From Betaproteobacteria bacterium (GTDB lineage: Bacteria > Pseudomonadota > Gammaproteobacteria > Burkholderiales > Burkholderiaceae_C): DNA of 36,241 nt. Location: assembly GCA_009919175.1 (NCBI GenBank), contig RGCL01000024.1, positions 1 to 36,241 of the forward strand. The letters are read 5' to 3'. The position numbers and the translations under genes are program-made. Of this stretch, positions 1 to 7,071 are shown piece after piece (the first letter of the stretch is position 1; the number at the start of each line of letters is the position of its first letter). The notes under the pieces were generated by a model. It saw only the letters and a program-made list of their open reading frames with translations, made no database searches and was not told the DNA's origin.

Positions 1-988
1 CCACAATGCCGGGTTCGGCAGTCATGGTCATGAAGTCACTGATGCCTTCTTCTGCGGCAACGTTAGCCACACCTTCGGGCATGCCGATTCCCAGATTAAC
101 AATCGAACCGGGGCGGAGCGCCAGTGCTGCCCGGCGGGCGATGATTTTGCGCTCTGTGAGGGCCATTGGTTGCACGGCATCGAGGGCGACGCGCTCGTGG
201 CCGGCAAAGGCCGGATTAAACTGCTCGGCAAACGTCTGTTGGTGGTAGGCCGGGTTTTCTGCAACCACCACATGATCGACCAGCATCCCGGGAATACGAA
301 CATCTTTAGGCTTCAGTGTGCCGCGTTCGGCGAGTCGTTCTACCTGAACGATCACTTTGCCGCCCGAATTGTGCGTTGCCATGGCCACCGCTAGGGATTC
401 AAGCGTTAGGGCTTCGTTTTCCATGGTGATGTTGCCTGCACCATCGGCGGTCGTGCCGCGTAAGAAGGCCACATTAATCGGAAATGTTTTGTAGCGGAGA
501 TATTCCTTGCCGTCGATTTCTGTCAGAAAGACGTAGTCTTCCGTGGTGCGCTCATTGATTTTGCCGCCACCATGGCGCGGGTCGACAAAGGTATGCAGAC
601 CCACATGGGTTGTTAAGCAGGGTTTACCCGATGCGATGTCTCGATATAACTGAGATAGTACCCCTTGGGGCAGGTTGTAGGCCTCGATCTGGTTGCTGGT
701 GGCCAGCGCACCCACTTTAGGAATCAGCCCCCAATGCCCGCCAATCACCCGCTTGACCAGACCTTGGTGGGCAAAGCAGTTCATGCCCTTGGTCTTCTTG
801 TCGCCAATGCCCAGGGCATGGACCACGGTGAGCTGGCGCGGCAGTTGGGTGTTCACAAAGCGACGCTCCACCGCCTCGAACACATGGGTGGCTTCCATGA
901 GACCGCCGCCCCCGCCCATGAGGCCCACCGTGTCGTTGTCGCGGATGAGTTGCACGGCCTCATCCGCCGTCATGAATTTGCGCTGCAT
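1..988 (-). CDS. Acyl-CoA:carboxylate CoA-transferase, YdiF/propionate-CoA-transferase type (3' end off the window)
   Basis: The reverse strand reads an uninterrupted frame from an ATG at 988 to the window edge, about 329 residues of a family that is usually 520 or more. It matches the single-chain family I CoA-transferases, which move CoA between acyl groups and carboxylates through a Glu-thioester. Visible marks are an N-terminal glycine cluster (LMGGGGGLMEATHVFEA), a HVGLHTFVDPRHGGGK segment, NVAFLRGTTADGAGNIT and the conserved NLGIGMPEGVANVAAEEGI. The catalytic glutamate region probably begins right at the edge (MTAEPGIV). The start sits 9 nt after the stop of the acyl-CoA dehydrogenase reading, so the two are probably cotranscribed. 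Codon use changes near 660: from there to the edge TTA, CTA, CGA, GTA and ACA codons are common, while 661-988 uses almost only GC-rich codons. Confidence 0.85.
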   Translation of the reverse strand, partial: MQRKFMTADEAVQLIRDNDTVGLMGGGGGLMEATHVFEAVERRFVNTQLPRQLTVVHALGIGDKKTKGMNCFAHQGLVKRVIGGHWGLIPKVGALATSNQIEAYNLPQGVLSQLYRDIASGKPCLTTHVGLHTFVDPRHGGGKINERTTEDYVFLTEIDGKEYLRYKTFPINVAFLRGTTADGAGNITMENEALTLESLAVAMATHNSGGKVIVQVERLAERGTLKPKDVRIPGMLVDHVVVAENPAYHQQTFAEQFNPAFAGHERVALDAVQPMALTERKIIARRAALALRPGSIVNLGIGMPEGVANVAAEEGISDFMTMTAEPGIV

Positions 989-997
989 GTTCGGGCC

Positions 998-2066
998 TCA
1001 GCGGTGAAGTTCAAACAGGGCCGCACCTTTTTTCATCACACTCTTGGCAATCACGCCGCGATGGATTTCGCTGGTGCCGTCAAAGATGCGGTAGATGCGG
1101 TAGTAGCGCTCGATGGGCAGCTCCTTGCAAAAGCCCATGCCGCCAAACACCTGCACAGCACGGTCCACCACCCGCCCCAGGGTTTCGGCGGCATGCACCT
1201 TGACCATGGCGATGTGCTCGCGTGCATCCAGGCCCTGGTCCAGCATCCAGGCCGAGTGGTAGACCATCCAGCGTGCGGCATTGATCTCGATCACCGAGTC
1301 GGCCAGCATCTGCTGGATCATTTGAAAGTCGCCAATGCGGGTGTTGAACTGCTTGCGGTCGTTGGCCCACTGCACCATGCGCTCGCACACATGCGAGGCC
1401 TTGCCTACAGCTCGCGCGCCCACTTGCGCCAAGCGCACCACGTTGAGTGCGCCCATGGCCAGCTTGAAGCCCTGGCCCTGCTCGCCCAGCAAGGCGGCGT
1501 TCTCAAGGGGCACGTTATCGAAAAACAATTCCATGTGGGGCGTGCCGCGCAAGCCCATCATCTTCTGGTCCTTGCCCACGGTGAAACCCGGCAAGCCCTT
1601 GTCCACCATGAACATGGAAATTTCTTTTTCTCCCGTGCGCGCTGAGACCAGGAAGAAGTCGCTCCACTCGGCATCGCTGATGAAGTGCTTGGCCCCGTTG
1701 AGCACCCAGCCAGTGGCGGTTTTCTCGGCGCGGGTCTTGATGCCTGCCGCATCCGAGCCCGCTCCCGGCTCGGTGATGGCAATGGCGCAGGTGCGCTCGC
1801 CAGCCACGGCGGGTTTGAGCCAGCGCGTGATTTGCTCACCCTGGCAATGCAGCAAGGGCTCGTACACATTGCCAAAGGCACGGCGGATGAGGATGTCGCT
1901 GGTGTGGCCAAACTGTTCCTCGCACAGGATGCGGTCCAGGTTGGACAAGCCCCCGCCGCCCAGGGACTCGGGCATGTTCATGGCATACAAGCCCAAGGCT
2001 TTCCTGAATGAAACGGCGCACCGTTTCCATGAGCATTTTTTGTTCGTCGCTGAGTTCAAAGTTCAT
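998..2066 (-). pseudogene. Acyl-CoA dehydrogenase, frameshifted and internally deleted
   Basis: The body (about 1000-2000) reads as a flavin acyl-CoA dehydrogenase, which oxidises acyl-CoA at the alpha-beta bond and passes electrons to ETF. Landmarks are AIAITEPGAGSDAAGIKT, GWVLNGAKHFISDAEWSDF, FGGMGFCKELPIERYYR and RIFDGTSEIHRG. The natural start is the ATG at 2066 (MNFELSDEQKMLMETVRRF), but this frame leaves the family after residue 22. The rest (KALGLYAMNMPESLGGGG) is in another frame, so an out-of-frame deletion of roughly 30 codons sits near 2000. A second loss lies in the C-terminal domain: the usual YRDARIYRIFDG is YRIYRIFDG, lacking three residues. The longest open frame, from a TTG at 2059, gives a nonsense first 19 residues. 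The gene is either a decayed copy or carries sequence errors. It lies between the isomerase-like gene and the CoA-transferase gene. Confidence 0.8.
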
Positions 2067-2132
2067 GATGGTCTTGTTGTCCGTGAAAAGGGAGTGAAGC
2101 AGGGGTTGGTGGGCTCAGGGCGCGTTGCGCTC

Positions 2133-2936
2133 TCACACAAAAGAAGCACTGGCCTGAAAGCAGGTGGTGGCCCAGGCCAGTGGGTCGTATTGCGACTCGC
2201 GCCGTTTGGAGATCACCTCCACGCTCACGGGCAAGTCAGCGGGCAAGGCCTTGAAGATGCCGGCCACATCGATGGTGCCTTCGCCTGGCAGTGAGCGTTC
2301 TTCGCGCGCGGTGAAGATGAGGGCCTCGGTGTCAAAGTGCGTGCCCGCCTCGGCATCGCAAATTTGCGCGTAATGCAGCCACTGGCGCGGGATGGCGCGC
2401 ACATCGTCCAGCGAAGTGTGCGAGCGACCCACGTGCAAGGCATCGACCAGGATGCCGGCGTTGGCCGGTTCTCCCGCGCGTTGCAGCACGTCCACCGCGT
2501 CGCGGGCGCAGGCCACCGGGGTCCAGGGCATGAATTCCAGATCGGCCGTGAGCCCATGGCGCGCGAGGTGTTCGCACAAGGCCGCATAGTGATCGGCCAG
2601 GCGGCTGCGCACGGGGTCGTCGCCCGCCACCAGCACGGCACGCGCGCCCAAGGCCTGGCCTGCGGCCAGCAGGGCATCCCAGGTGTGCAACTCAAAGCCT
2701 TCGCCGATGCGGATGATTTCCAGATCGAGCACGCCCATGCCCGTGTCGCGCTGAACTGCGAGGGCTTCGCGCAGCAAGGCGGCGTCACCCAGCAAAGGCT
2801 GGCACGGACCACCTGGCGCATTCGGATGGAGGCGAAGGCCAACGGCCTGGTAACCCGCTTCATGCGCCACCCGAAAGGATTGCGCCACGTTGCAGCGATG
2901 CGAGGTGAGGTAGGCCAAAGACATCAGGCGGTTCAT
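2133..2936 (-). CDS. TIM-barrel sugar phosphate isomerase/epimerase family protein
   Basis: This 267-residue protein has the xylose-isomerase-like (AP endonuclease 2) TIM-barrel fold. The family holds sugar isomerases, inosose dehydratases and 3-dehydroshikimate dehydratases. Candidate metal-ligand positions appear on successive strands: Glu in ADLEFMPWTPV, Asp/His in GILVDALHVGRSHTS, the HYAQICDAEAG strand and Glu in PVSVEVISKRR. The ATG at 2936 begins MNRLMSLAYLTSHRC. The gene lies 7 nt downstream of the flavoprotein-NIPSNAP reading frame, so it belongs to the same leftward operon. Because a shikimate-dehydrogenase-like gene lies across the divergent promoter, a dehydroshikimate-dehydratase-like or hydroaromatic isomerase role is possible. 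The exact substrate cannot be read from the sequence. Confidence 0.75.
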   Translation of the reverse strand: MNRLMSLAYLTSHRCNVAQSFRVAHEAGYQAVGLRLHPNAPGGPCQPLLGDAALLREALAVQRDTGMGVLDLEIIRIGEGFELHTWDALLAAGQALGARAVLVAGDDPVRSRLADHYAALCEHLARHGLTADLEFMPWTPVACARDAVDVLQRAGEPANAGILVDALHVGRSHTSLDDVRAIPRQWLHYAQICDAEAGTHFDTEALIFTAREERSLPGEGTIDVAGIFKALPADLPVSVEVISKRRESQYDPLAWATTCFQASASFV

Positions 2937-2943
2937 GGTGGGC

Positions 2944-5334
2944 TCACTTCAGGGGGGAGTTGGCGGTGGGCATGGCGATGGTGGACACCATGTCGGTGCT
3001 GAGGTGGGCAGGGCCACCTTTGGGCGGCCATATGCCATCGGCCACGGCTTGCGCGCGGATGCTGGCGCGGTCATTGAGCGAGGCATAAGCCCAGATGTTG
3101 GTAAAGCGCAGGGGACCGTCGAGCGCCACCATGGCGATCACACACGGCGAGCGTTTGGCGCGTTCGGGCACAGCCTCTTCCCACAAGTCGATGGTGGGCT
3201 GCAAGCCACCGGGCTTGATGCCGTAGGTGCGGATTTCGTAGACCGGGCCTTGAATGCCCGACTCAGCCGAAGGCCGCACGGGGGGCATCCAGCCAAAGCC
3301 TTCGTAGCCGGTTTGGCTCAGGGCAGTGAACCACTCGGCGCAACCAAAGGGGTTGGCACTCTGACGGGTGCGGGCTTGCTCTGCGCGCAACTGCGCGAGG
3401 TCATCAAAGCCGCGCAGTACCCACATCTGGTTGAGTGTGCCGATGTCGCTGAACCAGATGCCCAGCAGTTGGCCCTGGTGTTGAGCCGTCTGGCAAAACT
3501 GCTCAATGGCCTGAGCGGCCTTGCCCGCTGTGCCCAGGCCCAGGGTGAGGGTGGCGAGTTCGTAATGCATGCGTTTCTCCGTGGTCGCTAAAGCTTGGCC
3601 GCCCAGGTGGTGGGCAGCGATGTATCCAAAGGTCATGGCGGGTCCCAGTGTGATGCCGCCGGCGGGGTAGTGGCCGCCCATCATGCTGGACTGGTCGTTG
3701 CCACAGGCATAGAGCCCGGCGATGGCCTGGTCGTGGGCATCGAGCACCTGTGCTTGTGCATTCACGCGCAGGCCAGCAAAACTGCCCAGGCTGCCCATGA
3801 CGATCTTGACCGCATAAAACGGTCCTTGCTCGAGGGGACCCATGCAGGGATTGGGCCAGCCCTGTGCCTTGGCCCAGTCGGCATCGCCCTGGATGCGGTT
3901 GTAGGGCGTCTGGCCTTTGCCAAAGTCGGTATCGTCGCCGCTCAAGGCCTGGGCGTTGTATCGCGCCACGGTGGTTGTCAAGGCCTGTGCATCGATGCCG
4001 CAAGCCTGGGCGAGTTCGTCGAGGGTGCGTGCGCGCCGCAAATAGCCATTGGCCAGCCAGGGTCCCAGCGCAAAGGGAAAGGGCTTGACCGCCCCCAGCC
4101 CATAGCGGCGCACAAAGCGGTGGTCTGCCATGAGCCAGGCCTCGTGTGCGCCAGCGGGCGTGGCGCGCAAGAGGTCTTGCATGACGTCGTGATAGGCATT
4201 GGCCTCGTTGGTGAAGCGCAGGCCTTGTGCGGTCACGGCGATGAGGCCGGGCTTGGCGCGTTCGATCAAATGGGGAAAGTGGTGAAACCCGCCCCCGGCC
4301 TTGGGCACCAGCGACACCGGCGCCAAGGCCATGGGCTGATGCAGGTCACGGCTCACGGTGCCACCCACCGATTCGCCCAGGCGCAGTCCATCGCCCGTGT
4401 TGTGCGTGAAGCCAGCCGACCAGTGTTCGCGCCCCGTGGGCGCATGGGGCACGAGCTCGCGCAGGCGCGCCACGTCGCGCGGGAAGCCCCCACAGGACAA
4501 AACCACACCGCGCTCAGCACGCACGATGAGGCGGCCATTGGGTCCCAGCAGCTCGGCGCCCACCACACGCTCAGCGCCCGCTTGGGTGTCGGTGAGCAGG
4601 CCCACTCCCGCATGCTGGGTCCACAGCTGCACCTGGGCTGCCGTTGCAGACTTCACCAGGGCACCCACCAGAGCGTGGCCGTTGACCATGTGCGTGCCCT
4701 GGCCATGCACCAGGCGATCGATGGCATGGCGGGTGAGACGTCGTGCCACATGCTTGAACGAAGCCCAGCTGTGCAAGGCGTTGATGAAATGGCGCAAGTC
4801 GCTGCCCGCTGCGATGCCCATGCCCCACAGCGTGTTGGGCGGCAGGGGCGGTTCGATGCGGGCAAGGTCGGCGCCCAGCGCCCGGCCATCAAAGGGGGCT
4901 GCGCACACCGAGCGCCCACCCAAGCCCGCATGCGGGCGCTGACCGTGGAAGTCGGGAATGGCGTTGCCATCGATGAACTGCAAGGCAGTGTGACGGCGAA
5001 AGAAATCCACCATGGCCGGGCCATGACGCAGGAGGGCTTGCACGCGCGCGGCTTGCGGCTGCCCCCACGGTGTGCCCAATTCCTCTTGAAGGTAGGACCA
5101 CGGCGCTTGCGGGTCTTCGTGCACACCCGCCTCGCGCGCGAGCGGGTTGCGCGGGATCCACATCCAGCCGCCCGACCAAGCCGTGGTGCCACCCAGTCGC
5201 TGGGCTTTCTCGGCCACGATGACCTTCATGCCCAGGTGGGCAGCGGTCACCGCCGCCGACAAGCCGCCCGCACCCGAGCCCAGCACCAGCACATCGGTGT
5301 GGACGGTTTGAGGGGCTTGGGTCGGCTGGGTCAT
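2944..5334 (-). CDS. KSTD-like FAD-dependent dehydrogenase joined to a tandem NIPSNAP module
   Basis: This is a 796-residue frame. Residues 1-585 form an FAD-binding dehydrogenase of the 3-ketosteroid delta-1-dehydrogenase/fumarate-reductase flavoprotein group: Rossmann GSGAGGLSAA at 19-28, GGTTAWSGGWMWIP near 48, and a C-terminal GLYACGNDQSSMMGGHYPAGGITLG FAD-contact stretch. Residues 589-796 are a separate-looking protein with two NIPSNAP-type ferredoxin-like repeats (MHYELATLTLGLG and VYEIRTYGIKPGG). The join looks accidental. Codon 589 is an ATG at 3570 with GGAGA five bases before it. If one G is removed from the run at 3602-3604, the flavoprotein would end ...HHLAAKL at a TAG (3590-3588), 17 nt before that ATG. 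The start at 5334 lies 2 nt after the IclR stop. The flavoprotein probably introduces a double bond next to a ring ketone; the substrate is unknown. Confidence 0.8.
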   Translation of the reverse strand: MTQPTQAPQTVHTDVLVLGSGAGGLSAAVTAAHLGMKVIVAEKAQRLGGTTAWSGGWMWIPRNPLAREAGVHEDPQAPWSYLQEELGTPWGQPQAARVQALLRHGPAMVDFFRRHTALQFIDGNAIPDFHGQRPHAGLGGRSVCAAPFDGRALGADLARIEPPLPPNTLWGMGIAAGSDLRHFINALHSWASFKHVARRLTRHAIDRLVHGQGTHMVNGHALVGALVKSATAAQVQLWTQHAGVGLLTDTQAGAERVVGAELLGPNGRLIVRAERGVVLSCGGFPRDVARLRELVPHAPTGREHWSAGFTHNTGDGLRLGESVGGTVSRDLHQPMALAPVSLVPKAGGGFHHFPHLIERAKPGLIAVTAQGLRFTNEANAYHDVMQDLLRATPAGAHEAWLMADHRFVRRYGLGAVKPFPFALGPWLANGYLRRARTLDELAQACGIDAQALTTTVARYNAQALSGDDTDFGKGQTPYNRIQGDADWAKAQGWPNPCMGPLEQGPFYAVKIVMGSLGSFAGLRVNAQAQVLDAHDQAIAGLYACGNDQSSMMGGHYPAGGITLGPAMTFGYIAAHHLGGQALATTEKRMHYELATLTLGLGTAGKAAQAIEQFCQTAQHQGQLLGIWFSDIGTLNQMWVLRGFDDLAQLRAEQARTRQSANPFGCAEWFTALSQTGYEGFGWMPPVRPSAESGIQGPVYEIRTYGIKPGGLQPTIDLWEEAVPERAKRSPCVIAMVALDGPLRFTNIWAYASLNDRASIRAQAVADGIWPPKGGPAHLSTDMVSTIAMPTANSPLK

Positions 5335-5336
5335 CC

Positions 5337-6176
5337 TCAGGGCGCGTAGATGGGGCGCTTGTCATTGCCCGCTGCCCCGGCTTGTGCGCTGGGGCTGGCG
5401 GTGAGCTGGAAGAAAGGCGATGCGCCGCTGGCGGCGGCCAGCTGCTGGGCGCAAGCCATGAGATCGGGTGCCAGCTCGGCCATGCGCGGTGCATCGAGTC
5501 GCACCGAGGGACCTGCAATCGTCACCACCCCAAACGCGGCCTGACCGGCAAAGCGCACCGGAGCCGAGATCGCAGACAAGCCCAGGGTGTAGGTGTCGAC
5601 CGTGATGCTGTAGCCGCGCTCGCGCGTGGCCTGCACCTCGGCCATGACGGCTTGCAAGCTGGTGGGCGCATTGGGGCCAAAGTCGCTGGGGCTGCCCAGC
5701 CCCTGATGCGCCAGCAAGGCCAAGGCCTGGTTGTCGTCCAGGGTGGACAGCCAGGCCCAGCCCGACGATGAGCACGACAGGCGGGCATCGCTGCCCATGT
5801 CCGGGTCGTAGCGCAGACCCTGGCGGGCGCCTTGCGCACGCGCCACCCAGGTGAGGCGTTCGCCATCGACCACCGACAGCCTGACCAGCTCGCCCGAGCG
5901 CTCGGCCAACTGGTTGAGCAGGGGTTGAGCCACATCGACGATGCCAGATTGGCTCAGGTAGGAAAGCCCCATTGATACCAGTTTGGTGGTGAGCAAGTAC
6001 TGGCCGTGGCCTTTGACCTGGCGCACATAGCCAGTGTGCATCAGGCTGGCCAGCAACCGGTGAACCGCGCTTTTGGGGATGCCCAGGCGGTCGGCCACCT
6101 GGACCAGTTCCAGCCCCTCGCCGTGCTGAGCCAGCAATTCCAGGATGGCCAAGGTGCGTTCAAGAATGCCGTTCAT
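5337..6176 (-). CDS. IclR-family transcriptional regulator
   Basis: This 279-residue protein has the IclR layout. A winged helix-turn-helix covers about residues 1-65 (ILERTLAILELLAQHGEGL...IPKSAVHRLLASLMHTGYV). A GAF-like effector domain runs to about 255 (HTH linker GLSYLSQSG, SCSSSGWAWLSTL, RERGYSITVDTYTLGLSAISAPV). The last ~25 residues are Ala/Ser-rich and poorly conserved. It is the promoter-proximal gene of the leftward operon and faces a rightward operon across 58 bp. That gap holds a perfect inverted repeat of IclR-box type (6199-6213), so it likely controls both operons and itself in response to a pathway intermediate. Confidence 0.93.
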   Translation of the reverse strand: MNGILERTLAILELLAQHGEGLELVQVADRLGIPKSAVHRLLASLMHTGYVRQVKGHGQYLLTTKLVSMGLSYLSQSGIVDVAQPLLNQLAERSGELVRLSVVDGERLTWVARAQGARQGLRYDPDMGSDARLSCSSSGWAWLSTLDDNQALALLAHQGLGSPSDFGPNAPTSLQAVMAEVQATRERGYSITVDTYTLGLSAISAPVRFAGQAAFGVVTIAGPSVRLDAPRMAELAPDLMACAQQLAAASGASPFFQLTASPSAQAGAAGNDKRPIYAP

Positions 6177-6198
6177 GCGATGAAATTAAATTCAAAAA

Positions 6199-6213
6199 TG
6201 GAATGAAGTTCCA
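6199..6213. promoter_or_regulatory. Candidate IclR-family operator
   Basis: TGGAATGAAGTTCCA is a perfect 5-bp inverted repeat (TGGAA/TTCCA) with a 5-base spacer. The half-sites and spacing match the known E. coli IclR box (TGGAAATNATTTCCA). It sits in the 58-bp space between the divergent IclR and shikimate-dehydrogenase-like genes, 23 bp from the IclR start codon. Assignment to this regulator is inferred from motif and position. Confidence 0.65.
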
Positions 6214-6234
6214 GTTTAGCGGTTTTCGGTTAGC

Positions 6235-7071
6235 ATGACCACCTATCGCAAAAGAATTTCATGGCCAGACATGCTTGACGCGCTCAGCGGGGCGACCCGC
6301 ATCCATTTCATCGTGGGCGACCCCATTGCCCAGGTCAAATCCCCTTGGGGCATGACCCAGGCCTTTGAAGCCCAGGGGCGCAACGCCGTGTGCATCCCCG
6401 CCCATGTCCGGCCCCAAGCGTTGACCCAGTGGTTTGAGGGCGTGAGCACCATGCACAACCTGGACGGCCTCATCGTCACCGTGCCCCACAAGTTTTCGGC
6501 CTATGCCTTGTGTGCCTCCGCCACCGAGCGGGCTCAATTCGTTCAGGCCGCCAACACCTTGCGCCGTCGCCCCGACGGGCGCTGGCATGGCGACATGTGC
6601 GACGGCCTGGGCTATGTGCAAGCCCTCATCGAGCAAGGCGCCGACCCCAGGGGCAAGTCGGTGCTGGTGGTGGGTTCGGGTGGCGCGGGCTCGGCCATTG
6701 CGCATGCGGTGGTGGTGGCGGGCGCGCGTCACGTGCACATTCACGATGCCGATGTGCGCCGCCGTGATGCGCTCATCGCCCGCTTGCAAAGCCTCGCGCC
6801 AGATCGCGTGAGCGCGGGCAAGCCCCAGGCGATGGGGCATGACATCCTCATCAACGCCACGCCCACGGGCATGCAAGCCCACGACCCGCTGCCCCTGGAC
6901 CTCACCGGCCTCAGGCCGCAGCAGACCGTGGGGTGTGTCATCACCTCGCCTGCGGTGACCCCGCTGATCGCCCGCGCCAGGGAGCAGGGTTGTCCCACCG
7001 TGACAGGCGCTGACATGTTTGGCAAAGTGCGCGAGGCCATGGTGGCTTTTTTACTGGAGACCGCGGCATGA
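6235..7071 (+). CDS. Shikimate/quinate dehydrogenase-like protein (AroE family)
   Basis: This 278-residue NAD(P)-dependent oxidoreductase has the AroE fold. Visible are the substrate-site segment FIVGDPIAQVKSP, catalytic Lys86 in TVPHKFS, catalytic Asp123 in GDMCDGLGY, the nucleotide loop GSGGAGSAIA at 147-156, NATPTGM, and a C-terminal GADMFGKVREAM where biosynthetic enzymes usually have GxxMLxxQ. The usual NTD motif is replaced by CDG, which favours a catabolic or substrate-shifted paralogue over the biosynthetic enzyme. No Shine-Dalgarno precedes the ATG at 6235. The in-frame ATG at 6271 (MLDALSGATRIHF) would give a family-typical N-terminus and is a real alternative start. The stop overlaps the next gene by 4 nt (ATGA), indicating translational coupling to the second flavoprotein. 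Confidence 0.85.
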   Translation: MTTYRKRISWPDMLDALSGATRIHFIVGDPIAQVKSPWGMTQAFEAQGRNAVCIPAHVRPQALTQWFEGVSTMHNLDGLIVTVPHKFSAYALCASATERAQFVQAANTLRRRPDGRWHGDMCDGLGYVQALIEQGADPRGKSVLVVGSGGAGSAIAHAVVVAGARHVHIHDADVRRRDALIARLQSLAPDRVSAGKPQAMGHDILINATPTGMQAHDPLPLDLTGLRPQQTVGCVITSPAVTPLIARAREQGCPTVTGADMFGKVREAMVAFLLETAA

